Notes under the pieces: model-generated
What the model was told of the DNA's origin: nothing
The model's database searches: none
The model's input: the letters and a program-made list of their open reading frames with translations, nothing else
Made by a program: the position numbers and the translations under genes
Part shown: positions 8,577-16,048 of the stretch, piece by piece
Layout of the letters: each line of letters opens with the position of its first letter
Position numbering within the stretch: the first letter of the stretch is position 1
From: Actinomycetota bacterium
Lineage (GTDB): Bacteria; Actinomycetota; Acidimicrobiia; Acidimicrobiales; MedAcidi-G1
Reading direction: 5' to 3'
Assembly: GCA_018673475.1 (NCBI GenBank)
Contig: JABHCN010000005.1
Span: forward strand, 1 to 61,426
Length of the DNA: 61,426 nucleotides

Positions 8577-9451
8577 AGCTGTTCACCGGTCAGGGACACG
8601 GGCTCTTTCAGGGAGGCCGTATCGCGTGGAGGACTGATCGCTATGGCGAAGTCGGGGCACAACATCTCACACAGCCGGCAACCGGTGCAGGACTCTGCGT
8701 CAACGATTGCAAGCGCCCCGTCGATGTCCACCTCAAGGCAGTATTCGGGGCACACCCGGGAGCAGATGTCACAGCCCTTGCACCAGTCGTGTCTGATGTC
8801 GATCTGGTGGGGACCCGGGAAGCCCACCGGGTCGGGTGGCCTCCGCTGTACGGACGCCTCTGCAACGTCGCAGCCGGCCCGGAATGCAGCCAGGTTCACC
8901 TCCTCGGTGCCCCTTGGCACCAGGTGCTCTATCGCAGCCTCCCAGTGGTTGTGTTCGATGTCCATGAATGCGGCCACCGAGCCCAGGATCACGCTGTTGG
9001 CGGCCCTGATGTTGCCGAGTTCGGCGGCGGTCGAGGAGGCGTCGACCAGGCGACTCTTGAGGGTACGGCTGCTCAGGAGGTCGGTATCGATGCCCGGGTA
9101 GAGGGTGGACCAGGATCTTCTGTCAGTGCAGGCACCGGGAGGGACGATCCTGCGCAGGTCGGCTACCACGGCCCCGCCTTCGCGCACGTATTCGACCCAG
9201 CGCAGGGCTTCGGCCCATTCGAACGCTGCCAGCACATCGGCACTCCCGAGCGGAACGAGGGGGCTGTCGACGCTGGATCCCCAGCGGATGTGGCTGAAGA
9301 CGGAGCCGCCCCGCTGGGCCATGCCGTGGACTTCGCTCTGCTTGACGTCGTGGCCGGCCCGGACCAGTGCGTCGGCCACGATCATCCCGGCCAGGATCAC
9401 ACCCTGGCCGCCGACACCGGCCAGCAGCAGGCCCCTTGACTTGTTAGACAT
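8573..9451 (-). CDS. iorB: indolepyruvate:ferredoxin oxidoreductase beta subunit fused to a 2[4Fe-4S] ferredoxin domain
   Basis: Residues 1-200 are the IorB/gamma domain, with G-V-G-G-Q-G-V-I-L-A-G near the start and the family mark S-E-V-H-G-M-A-Q-R-G-G. Residues of about 220-275 form an extra bacterial ferredoxin domain with two full motifs, C-K-G-C-D-I-C-S-R-V-C-P and C-T-G-C-R-L-C-E-M-L-C-P. Ordinary IorB is about 200 residues and lacks this tail. With IorA it oxidises arylpyruvates to arylacetyl-CoA. The added ferredoxin may serve as a built-in electron carrier or as the delta-like subunit of the KorABC enzyme encoded immediately downstream. Confidence 0.88.
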   Translation of the reverse strand: MSNKSRGLLLAGVGGQGVILAGMIVADALVRAGHDVKQSEVHGMAQRGGSVFSHIRWGSSVDSPLVPLGSADVLAAFEWAEALRWVEYVREGGAVVADLRRIVPPGACTDRRSWSTLYPGIDTDLLSSRTLKSRLVDASSTAAELGNIRAANSVILGSVAAFMDIEHNHWEAAIEHLVPRGTEEVNLAAFRAGCDVAEASVQRRPPDPVGFPGPHQIDIRHDWCKGCDICSRVCPEYCLEVDIDGALAIVDAESCTGCRLCEMLCPDFAIAISPPRDTASLKEPVSLTGEQL

Positions 9452-11288
9452 GCTCTGGCACCTCAGGTACCGGATCGGGAATCGGAATGATTGCGAGAGG
9501 TGGGCAGATCTGTGCGCACAGCGTGCAGCCGGTACACGTGACCGGGTCTATCACGACCTTTCGCCTGCCCTCGAAGGTCTCGTCGCTCCAGACGATCGAC
9601 GGGCAGCCGGCGGTCATGCAGGCCTGGCATGCCGTACAGGCCTCCGCCAGAACCTCGTAGGGCCTGTCCCTGACCTTGGTGGGTGCCTCTACGCAGGGAC
9701 GGTTGGTGATTACCACCGATGGGCCGGGGCTCGTGGTCGCACCCTCCAGGGCGCTGAAGGTGGCGGCCAGATCGTATGGATCGATCACCTTCACGTCCCG
9801 GACGCCCAGCGCCGCGCACAGTGCGACCAGGTCCACCGGTGTCGTCTCGGCTCCCTGGAGCGTGATGCCGGTTCCGGGGTGTTCCTGACCGCCGGTCATG
9901 GCGACGGTTCCGTTGTCCAGGATGAGGACGGTGATGTCTGCCTGGCTGTAGACCGCGTCAATCAGGCCCTGTATTCCTCCGTGCAGGAATGTCGAGTCGC
10001 CGATAGTCGCGACTACGGGCCCTCCCGCTCCACCGGATGCGGCCATCCCGACGGCCATGCCGATGCTGCTTCCCATGGCCACGCAGGTGTCCATGGACGA
10101 CAGTGGCTCAAGGGCCGCAAGCGTGTAGCAGCCGATGTCGCCGGTTACGACTGCGCCAAGTCGCCTCAGGGCCAGAAATGGTGGCGTGTGTGGGCATCCG
10201 GGGCACATCAGCGGTGGTCTGGTGACCGTCGGTGGAGCCGGCTCGACAGTGGGTACCGGGGGCAGGATGCCTGCAGCGACGAAACCGCGTCGGACGGCAT
10301 CGGGGCTCAACTCTCCAACCTGAGGGAAGAAGGCCTTTCCCTCCACGGTTATGCCTGCGGCCATCAGGTCATGCTCCAGGTGTGGGTCCAGTTCCTCGAC
10401 CACGAAGAGGCGGTCCACCGATTCGGCGAAGGAGCGGATGCGCTCAGTCGGTATCGGGTAGCTCATGCCCAACTTGAGGATCCTGGTGTCGGGAAGTACC
10501 TCCCTGACGTAGTGGTGGGCGATGCCCGACGTGACCACCCCGATTCCGGTGTTGCCACCTGACTCGACGGTCAGGGGGCTGGCCTCGACGTAGTCGCTGA
10601 GCAACTCGAGTCGCTTCAGCATCTCGGGCCGTCGCTGCCGGGCGAAGCCGGGAATCATCACGTACTTGGTTGGATTGCTGGTGAAGCCGGTTACAGGGTG
10701 TTCGGTTCTGGGGCCCAGATCAACCAGGCCCCGGTTGTGTGATACGCGGGTGGTTGTCCGGATGAGAACGGGCGTGTCGAACTCCTCGGAAATGGCGAAG
10801 GCCAGCGCCGTGAAGTCGCGGGCCTCGGAACTGTCAGCAGGCTCGAGCAGGGGTACCCCCGCCATGCGGGCGAACGCCCGGCTGTCCTGTTCGTTCTGCG
10901 AGCTGTGCATGCCCGGATCGTCGGCTGTCACGATTACGAGGCCCGCCCCGACCCCCGTGTATGCGGTGGTCATGAAGGTGTCCGAAGCCACGTTGAGGCC
11001 GACGTGCTTCATTGTGACCAGTGCCCTGACCCCGCCCAGCGATGCGCCGAGGGCCACGTCCAGTGCCACCTTCTCGTTGGGTGACCAGCGGACGTCGATG
11101 TCATCGCGGTCCGCAATGGATTCCAGGATCTCGGTGCTCGGCGTTCCCGGATAGCCGGCGGCGACCAGTACCCCGGCCTCTACCGCCCCGCGGGCCACGG
11201 CCTCGTTGCCAGAGAGGAGCACGCCTGACCTGATCTCACTCTCATCTTTCGGGTCCGCTGCGACATCGGCGGTCGTGTCGATGCTCAT
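9444..11288 (-). CDS. iorA: indolepyruvate:ferredoxin oxidoreductase alpha subunit
   Basis: A 614-residue protein of normal IorA length: N-terminal alpha-type domain with G-N-E-A-V-A-R-G-A-V-E-A-G and A-A-G-Y-P-G-T-P-S-T-E-I, a central TPP-binding part with G-D-S-T-F-L-H-G-G and L-D-N-G-T-V-A-M-T-G-G-Q, and a C-terminal ferredoxin-like end with C-T-A-C-Q-A-C-M-T-A-G-C-P and C-T-G-C-T-L-C-A-Q-I-C-P. The enzyme oxidises indolepyruvate, phenylpyruvate or 4-hydroxyphenylpyruvate to the arylacetyl-CoA and reduces ferredoxin. In this cluster it could feed aromatic amino acid carbon toward 4-hydroxybenzoyl-CoA or supply low-potential electrons. It is coupled by overlaps to both neighbours. Confidence 0.92.
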   Translation of the reverse strand: MSIDTTADVAADPKDESEIRSGVLLSGNEAVARGAVEAGVLVAAGYPGTPSTEILESIADRDDIDVRWSPNEKVALDVALGASLGGVRALVTMKHVGLNVASDTFMTTAYTGVGAGLVIVTADDPGMHSSQNEQDSRAFARMAGVPLLEPADSSEARDFTALAFAISEEFDTPVLIRTTTRVSHNRGLVDLGPRTEHPVTGFTSNPTKYVMIPGFARQRRPEMLKRLELLSDYVEASPLTVESGGNTGIGVVTSGIAHHYVREVLPDTRILKLGMSYPIPTERIRSFAESVDRLFVVEELDPHLEHDLMAAGITVEGKAFFPQVGELSPDAVRRGFVAAGILPPVPTVEPAPPTVTRPPLMCPGCPHTPPFLALRRLGAVVTGDIGCYTLAALEPLSSMDTCVAMGSSIGMAVGMAASGGAGGPVVATIGDSTFLHGGIQGLIDAVYSQADITVLILDNGTVAMTGGQEHPGTGITLQGAETTPVDLVALCAALGVRDVKVIDPYDLAATFSALEGATTSPGPSVVITNRPCVEAPTKVRDRPYEVLAEACTACQACMTAGCPSIVWSDETFEGRRKVVIDPVTCTGCTLCAQICPPLAIIPIPDPVPEVPEHV

Positions 11289-12616
11289 GGTGCGCCGACC
11301 TCGCTCAAGAGCCCCAGAATCTCGGTCTCGGAAAGGACGTGGTCGGAGGCCTTGGCGGCAGCCAGCACCTTGTCGACGGATGGTTCGTCACAGGACTGGC
11401 CGTGCCTCGTGAGCCATGCCACGGCGTTTGCCTTCCCGCTCATAGGACCGACCGTGATTTCCTGTTCGCGTCCCAACTCGTCGGCCGGGACTCCGCTGTA
11501 GATGCGGTTGGCCAGCCAGGTGTCGCCGGTCCGCATGGCCTTGAGCACGGCTGCGGCGTGAACGCCGGTGCTGGTCTGGAAGGCGTTCTGGCCGATGGCA
11601 GGGCAGTTCTCGGGGATCGGCGTGTCGGTCGCCCTTGAGATCGTGTCGCAGTAGGCGGGTAGGGAATGGAGGTCGTTGTCCAGCCAGCCCAGGAGCTTGA
11701 GGTTCACGAGGAGGGTGTCGGTCGGGGTGTTGCCAACCCGCTCACCGATACCGAGGCCGCAGGTGTGGACCCGGCTTGCGCCGGCTGACAGGGCAGCCAG
11801 GGAGTTGATTACCGAGAGGTTCCGGTCCCGGTGACCGTGCCAGTCGATCTTCACGTCTTCGCCGCTGTCGGCCACGATCTGTCTGGCGAACTTGACGAGT
11901 GCCCTCACCCCCCATGGCGTGGCATGGCCAACCGTGTCGGCCAGACAGATTCGACGGGCTCCCGCCTCGATGGCGGCGGTGTAGACGGCTCGTAGGGCTT
12001 CGGGCCGTGCCCGCGTGGTGTCCTCGGTGACGTACATGACCTGAAGGTCCTCACGGCGGGCAAGGGTCACTCCCTCCACCGTTGTCCGGATCAGGAAGTC
12101 CAGGTCCCAGCCCTCCACGTATTGGCGGATGGGGCTGGAGCCGAGAAAGAGGGCGGCTTCTATGGCGACGCCGGAGCGCTGCTGGGCCTCGCTGATCGGA
12201 AGGATGTCAGCGGCATGGGTGCGACCGGCGCAGTTCGGCTGGATCGCCAGGTCGGTACCGCCTGTGGCCTCGGCGAGTGCGATGACGTGGTTGAGCATCG
12301 TGGCGCTCGCCCCCGGGTAGCCGATGTTGGCGGCGTGGATACCGAGTTCCCCCATGCGACCGAGGATCTCCAACTTTTCGCCCAGGCTGGGTTGCCGTAC
12401 CGATGGGCTCTGCAGGCCGTCGCGGAGGGTCTCGTCGTCGATCTCCACGGTGGTGGGTCGCTGCAGGTCGCCCTCTCCGGTCAGGTTCCAGTCGTGGAGG
12501 TACCTGTCCCTCTTTTCGTCGGGCTGTTCCTCGTGTTCCACGGCACCTCCCATCCAGAACTGGCCGTCCGACCGGTCGGACGCTCCATGTAGAGGGTCCC
12601 AGCGTTGGCCACCCAT
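11285..12616 (-). CDS. LeuA-family Claisen synthase (isopropylmalate/homocitrate/Re-citrate synthase type)
   Basis: The 443-residue protein has the HMGL-like TIM-barrel signatures: D-D-E-T-L-R-D-G-L-Q-S-P near 60, the metal-binding W-H-G-H-R-D-R-N-L, and G-L-G-I-G-E-R-V-G-N-T. The C-terminal 100 residues look like a communication domain, and no LeuA dimerisation/feedback domain follows. It is therefore closer in layout to NifV/AksA/homocitrate or Re-type citrate synthases than to biosynthetic LeuA. The family condenses acetyl-CoA with a 2-oxoacid. It heads the operon containing IorAB, KorABC and LeuCD-like enzymes. Start: ATG 12616 has an AGG-rich site, while an alternative ATG lies at 12553. 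Substrate unknown. Confidence 0.82.
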   Translation of the reverse strand: MGGQRWDPLHGASDRSDGQFWMGGAVEHEEQPDEKRDRYLHDWNLTGEGDLQRPTTVEIDDETLRDGLQSPSVRQPSLGEKLEILGRMGELGIHAANIGYPGASATMLNHVIALAEATGGTDLAIQPNCAGRTHAADILPISEAQQRSGVAIEAALFLGSSPIRQYVEGWDLDFLIRTTVEGVTLARREDLQVMYVTEDTTRARPEALRAVYTAAIEAGARRICLADTVGHATPWGVRALVKFARQIVADSGEDVKIDWHGHRDRNLSVINSLAALSAGASRVHTCGLGIGERVGNTPTDTLLVNLKLLGWLDNDLHSLPAYCDTISRATDTPIPENCPAIGQNAFQTSTGVHAAAVLKAMRTGDTWLANRIYSGVPADELGREQEITVGPMSGKANAVAWLTRHGQSCDEPSVDKVLAAAKASDHVLSETEILGLLSEVGAP

Positions 12617-12619
12617 GAC

Positions 12620-12639
12620 AATCCTGCCCTTGCCTCATT
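12620..12639. promoter_or_regulatory. degenerate second copy of the operator-like palindrome
   Basis: Read on the minus strand, this 20-base stretch begins with the same nine bases (AATGAGGCA) as the perfect palindrome at 12741 and ends in ATT, but the second arm is decayed. It lies four bases upstream of the ATG of the LeuA-like gene. It could be a weaker binding site for the same regulator. Confidence 0.3.
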
Positions 12640-12740
12640 TTTCTGATGCGAACACACCACATGGCCTGGTGAGGACCAGCTACCTGGGCACGGTGTCACC
12701 CCAGATCTCGACCAGGCTGGTAGCGCCGATGGATCAGACA

Positions 12741-12760
12741 AATGAGGCAGTCACCTCATT
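12741..12760. promoter_or_regulatory. perfect palindromic operator candidate
   Basis: The sequence AATGAGGCAGTCACCTCATT is a perfect 7-base inverted repeat (AATGAGG/CCTCATT) around a 6-base spacer. Its size suits a TetR-family dimer. Its place between the divergent operons suggests control of both. The TetR protein at 5491-6096 is the nearest candidate binder. Confidence 0.55.
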
Positions 12761-12869
12761 GACGGAACTGTCCAGAGGGGAGGACACTCAGGTGTACAGA
12801 TGGGCGACCGAACGGCCGGACGGCTGTTCCTGCCCGGCGCCAGCCTTCAGACCAGACAGAGGAGGAACG

Positions 12870-13292
12870 TTGACTGGAGCGGAAACACAGACCTCATTTC
12901 GACCGAACGAACTGGAGGTATGTCCCGACGGGGCCGGCCACCTGCTCGGTAGCCGGTGCGGCTCCTGTGGCGCCCACTTCTTTCCGGTTCGGGAAGCCTG
13001 TGCCGGGTGCATGGGAAGAGACCTGGAGACGATTCGGTTCTCGACCACCGGAACCCTCTACACCTTTTCGATCGTGAGGCAGTCGACGCCAGAGTTCGAG
13101 GTCCCCTACGCACTGGGCTACGTGGACTTCAGCGAAGGTGTCCGCATCATGGGTCAGATAACCGGGTGCGACTTCGAGGACATGAGGATCGGCATGTCGC
13201 TGGCCCTCTCCCTTGAACCGTTCGGAGAGGATGACGAGGGAAATCCACTCACCGGCTACAGGTTCCAACCATGCGAGGTCGAAGGTGACTGA
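12870..13292 (+). CDS. DUF35 zinc-ribbon/OB-fold partner of a thiolase
   Basis: I start this 140-residue protein at the TTG at 12870, because a strong GGAGG site lies just upstream and the longer open frame codes for implausible sequence. It has a rubredoxin-like zinc ribbon, C-G-S-C-G-A-H-F-F-P-V-R-E-A-C-A-G-C, at about 25-45, followed by an OB-fold (T-G-T-L-Y-T-F-S-I-V-R). DUF35 proteins form tight complexes with SCP2-type thiolases, as BbsA does with BbsB in anaerobic toluene breakdown. The thiolase gene follows with an 8-base overlap, so the pair should be one enzyme. Confidence 0.85.
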   Translation: MTGAETQTSFRPNELEVCPDGAGHLLGSRCGSCGAHFFPVREACAGCMGRDLETIRFSTTGTLYTFSIVRQSTPEFEVPYALGYVDFSEGVRIMGQITGCDFEDMRIGMSLALSLEPFGEDDEGNPLTGYRFQPCEVEGD

Positions 13293-14427
13293 CGTCCACA
13301 TCCTCGGGGTCGGGATGACCCGATTCGGCAGACACCCCGACAGCGATGCCGCCGACCTGGGGGCCGAGGCCCTGCTGGAGGCCGTTGCCGATGCCGGCAT
13401 CGATGCCCGGGCCGTTGAGGCTGCCTACTGCGGACACGTGTTTCAGGGGATGGTCACAGGCCAGCGGATCCTTGCTGAGGTCGGCCTAGCGGGCCTCCCG
13501 CTCACCAACGTCGAGAACGCCTGCAGCAGCGGAGCAACCGCCATCCGGGAGGCATCGCTCGCCATTCGGGCGGGGGAGCACGACGTAGTTGCAGCGATCG
13601 GCACCGAACACCTCACCTCCAGTTTCAAAGGGGCGCTGACGCCGGATCCGAGCGATCCGGAGGCGGCCGTCGGGGCCACCATGCCCGGCGTGTACGCAAT
13701 GCGGGCACGCCGCTACATGGAGGAGTTCGGGATGACCCGTGAGCAGCTCGCACTGATCCCCGTCAAGAACAAGGCCAATGCGGCGCGCAACCCCCTGGCC
13801 CACTTCAAGACGCCGATCACCATTGAGGACGTGCTGGAATCGCGGCCGATCGCCGATCCGCTCAACCTCCATGACTGCTCACCGGTTACCGACGGGGCGG
13901 CAGCGGTGATCGTCATGAGCGACAGGGCACTCCGGAAGTACGGCGGAGACAGGGCAGTTCGACTGGCGGCATCGGCCCTGCGGTCCGGCTCGGTCGACGT
14001 GGAACCGGTATCGATGACGTTCGAACCGCTCACCTGGGCTACAGCGCAAGATGCCTACGAGAGGGCCGGCATCGGACCCGGTGACGTCGACCTGGCAGAG
14101 GTCCACGACTGCTTCAGCATCGCCGAGGTTCTACGGGTAGAGGGCCTCGGGCTGTTCGAGCAGGGAAGTTATCCGGCGGCCGTGGAGCGCGGCGAGGCCG
14201 ACATCAGCGGCAGGCTTCCGATCAACCCGAGTGGGGGGTTGATCGGTAAGGGCCATCCCCTTGGCGGTACGGGTGTGGCCCAGGTCGTCGAGGTGGTACG
14301 GCAACTGCGTGGCGAGGTTGGTGATCGCCAGATCGAGGGAGCCAGGGTGGGCGTGGCCCACTGTCGGGGAGGCAAGGCCGTCGGAATCGAGGGTGCGGCG
14401 TGCACGGTCCAGATTCTGGTCCGCTGA
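13285..14427 (+). CDS. SCP2/BbsB-type thiolase (acetyl-CoA acyltransferase)
   Basis: This 380-residue thiolase starts with GTG at 13285, inside the end of the DUF35 gene. The nucleophilic cysteine is in V-E-N-A-C-S-S-G, and the general base histidine in G-L-I-G-K-G-H-P-L-G-G-T-G. The protein lacks the classic C-terminal C-x-G motif but has A-H-C-R-G-G, as in SCP2-like members. Thiolases cleave 3-oxoacyl-CoA with CoA. The pathway position predicts 3-oxopimeloyl-CoA to glutaryl-CoA plus acetyl-CoA, carried out as a complex with the DUF35 protein. That substrate is inferred. Confidence 0.87.
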   Translation: MTDVHILGVGMTRFGRHPDSDAADLGAEALLEAVADAGIDARAVEAAYCGHVFQGMVTGQRILAEVGLAGLPLTNVENACSSGATAIREASLAIRAGEHDVVAAIGTEHLTSSFKGALTPDPSDPEAAVGATMPGVYAMRARRYMEEFGMTREQLALIPVKNKANAARNPLAHFKTPITIEDVLESRPIADPLNLHDCSPVTDGAAAVIVMSDRALRKYGGDRAVRLAASALRSGSVDVEPVSMTFEPLTWATAQDAYERAGIGPGDVDLAEVHDCFSIAEVLRVEGLGLFEQGSYPAAVERGEADISGRLPINPSGGLIGKGHPLGGTGVAQVVEVVRQLRGEVGDRQIEGARVGVAHCRGGKAVGIEGAACTVQILVR

Positions 14428-15578
14428 CTGGCAGCACAGGGGAGCAGATCCGTCTTCCCTTTGTCCTGATGAGGGGTGGAACGAGCAAGGCGGTCTTCCT
14501 GACCGGAAGCGTGCTCCCTGAGGATCATGGTGGGCGGGATGCAGCGATTCTGTCCCTCTTCGGCAGCCCTGACCCTCGTCAGGTGGATGGCCTCGGGGGT
14601 GCCGACCTCTTGACCAGCAAGCTCGCCATAATCGATCCCCCGACAAGGTCCGATGCCGACCTTGACTACACCTTCGCCCAGGTGAGCGTCGCCCAGCCCG
14701 TGGTCGACTTCGACATCAACTGCGGGAACATCTCAGCAGCGGTCGGGGCCTACGCCGTGGACGAGGGGCTCGTGACCCCTGTGGCGCCCGTCACGAGTGT
14801 GCGGATACACAACACCAACACCGGAAGGGTTCTTGTCGCCGAGGTTCCGGTGATCGACGGTGTCGCCGCGGTCGAAGGCAACCATGTCGTACACGGCGTG
14901 CCCGGAACCGGTGCCCCGATCGCCCTCGACTTCGGTCAGACCGCCGGTGGCATCACCGGGTCACTCCTACCTACGGGCAGAGAGGTTGACGTACTCGACA
15001 CGGCCATCGGTCCCATCCGGGCCACGATTATGGACCTGGCCAACCTCACGGTATTCTTCACCGCAGCCGATGTGGGAATGGCTGGAACCGAAGGGCCAGA
15101 GGACTTCAGCGAGGGGCAGATGGCGGCCATTGAAGCGGTGAAGAAGGCGGCAGCCGAACTGCTCGGAATCGCAACCGACGGCCTGACTCCGGTTCCAGCG
15201 GTCGTGTCCCCATCGGCCGACTACACCAACTACACCACGGGCGGCCCGGTTGGCAGCGACCAGGTCGACCTGATTGCCCGGGTGGTGGGAGGTCGCCCAG
15301 CGGTTCCCCACAAGGCCTACCCGGGGACCCTGGCTGCATGCACCGGGGTGGCGGCATGCATCCCCGGCACGACGGTCCACGGTGTTGCCGGCCAGCAGAG
15401 AGATGGCGAGATCCGGATCGGGCATCCCTGCGGTGTCATGCCGGTCCAGGTTGATGTAACGCCTGACGGAAGCGACTGGACGGTCGACCGGGCCGTTTTC
15501 CATCGAACAGCCCGCCGCCTTGCCGAGGGTACGGCGCTCATCCGTCGGTCTTCCGTCTCCGGGGTCACGGGCAGCTGA
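14400..15578 (+). CDS. PrpF-family isomerase (methylitaconate/aconitate/oxalomesaconate isomerase type)
   Basis: A 392-residue PrpF-fold protein with the family opening R-L-P-F-V-L-M-R-G-G-T-S-K-A-V-F-L near 18-34 and the conserved D-I-N-C-G-N-I-S-A-A-V-G-A-Y-A near 110. The lysine and cysteine of these motifs are the expected catalytic residues. The family shifts or flips double bonds in unsaturated di- and tricarboxylic acids (2-methylaconitate, 3-methylitaconate, 4-oxalomesaconate). The GTG at 14400 overlaps the thiolase by 28 bases, and the stop overlaps the hcrC start as TGATG, so it is embedded in the operon. No such step belongs to the known benzoyl-CoA route. A LeuCD-type hydratase in the opposite operon may be its partner. 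Confidence 0.85.
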   Translation: MHGPDSGPLTGSTGEQIRLPFVLMRGGTSKAVFLTGSVLPEDHGGRDAAILSLFGSPDPRQVDGLGGADLLTSKLAIIDPPTRSDADLDYTFAQVSVAQPVVDFDINCGNISAAVGAYAVDEGLVTPVAPVTSVRIHNTNTGRVLVAEVPVIDGVAAVEGNHVVHGVPGTGAPIALDFGQTAGGITGSLLPTGREVDVLDTAIGPIRATIMDLANLTVFFTAADVGMAGTEGPEDFSEGQMAAIEAVKKAAAELLGIATDGLTPVPAVVSPSADYTNYTTGGPVGSDQVDLIARVVGGRPAVPHKAYPGTLAACTGVAACIPGTTVHGVAGQQRDGEIRIGHPCGVMPVQVDVTPDGSDWTVDRAVFHRTARRLAEGTALIRRSSVSGVTGS

Positions 15579-16048
15579 TGACAGAACAGGTCCTTTCCCT
15601 CCAGGTCAATGGTGTGGAACACAGGATCCTGACTGCTGACCACCGCACCCTCCTTGAGGTACTGCGCGAGGACATGGCGATGGTTGGGACCAAGCACGGT
15701 TGCGACCTGGGCGAATGTGGAGCCTGCACCGTGTTGCTGGATGGTCGGCCCGTGCTGGCCTGTCTGGTGCTGGCTGTACAGGTTGCTGGACGAACCATCA
15801 CGACCATTGAGGGCATGGCAGAGGACGGGATCCCCCACCCCCTCCAGACGGCCTTTTCGGAAAAGGGTGCCGCCCAGTGCGGCTACTGCACACCCGCCAT
15901 GCTGCTCACGGCACGGGCTCTCCTCGACGAGGTCCAGGCCCCTGGACCGGACGACATCAGGCAGGCCCTCGCCGGCAACCTCTGCCGCTGCACCGGCTAC
16001 AACAAGATCATCGAGGCGGTTGAGGCAGCCGCTGGGGCTCAGGACTGA
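15578..16048 (+). CDS. hcrC: 4-hydroxybenzoyl-CoA reductase, small [2Fe-2S] subunit
   Basis: The 156-residue small subunit of a xanthine dehydrogenase-family enzyme. The plant-type [2Fe-2S] motif is C-D-L-G-E-C-G-A-C with a further cysteine in L-A-C-L-V. The second cluster is C-G-Y-C-T-P and C-R-C-T-G-Y-N-K-I. Length and motif order match HcrC. It carries electrons from the medium subunit to the molybdenum site of the large subunit. It overlaps prpF upstream and hcrA downstream by single bases, which supports a fixed 1:1:1 assembly. Confidence 0.9.
   Translation: MTEQVLSLQVNGVEHRILTADHRTLLEVLREDMAMVGTKHGCDLGECGACTVLLDGRPVLACLVLAVQVAGRTITTIEGMAEDGIPHPLQTAFSEKGAAQCGYCTPAMLLTARALLDEVQAPGPDDIRQALAGNLCRCTGYNKIIEAVEAAAGAQD

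Larger units (their letters stand above)
12617..12869. promoter_or_regulatory. divergent control region between the two aromatic operons
   Basis: This 253-base gap separates the minus-strand ferredoxin-oxidoreductase operon from the plus-strand hcr/had/oah/dch operon. It contains one perfect palindrome (12741-12760) and a look-alike next to the LeuA-like start. I see no convincing -10/-35 pair, although TTGACG at 12759-12764 overlaps the palindrome. No conserved small ORF is apparent. Confidence 0.5.

Noticed and set aside
9105-10562. 485-codon plus-strand open frame over iorB/iorA
   Set aside because: Antisense shadow with low-complexity composition. The opposite strand encodes clear Fe-S and TPP motifs.
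11285-12616. nifV/homocitrate synthase for nitrogenase
   Set aside because: No nif genes are nearby. The family resemblance alone does not support that role.
12879-12898. Third copy of the CCTCATT operator half-site in the DUF35 gene
   Set aside because: Only the right half matches and it lies inside coding sequence, so chance is likely.
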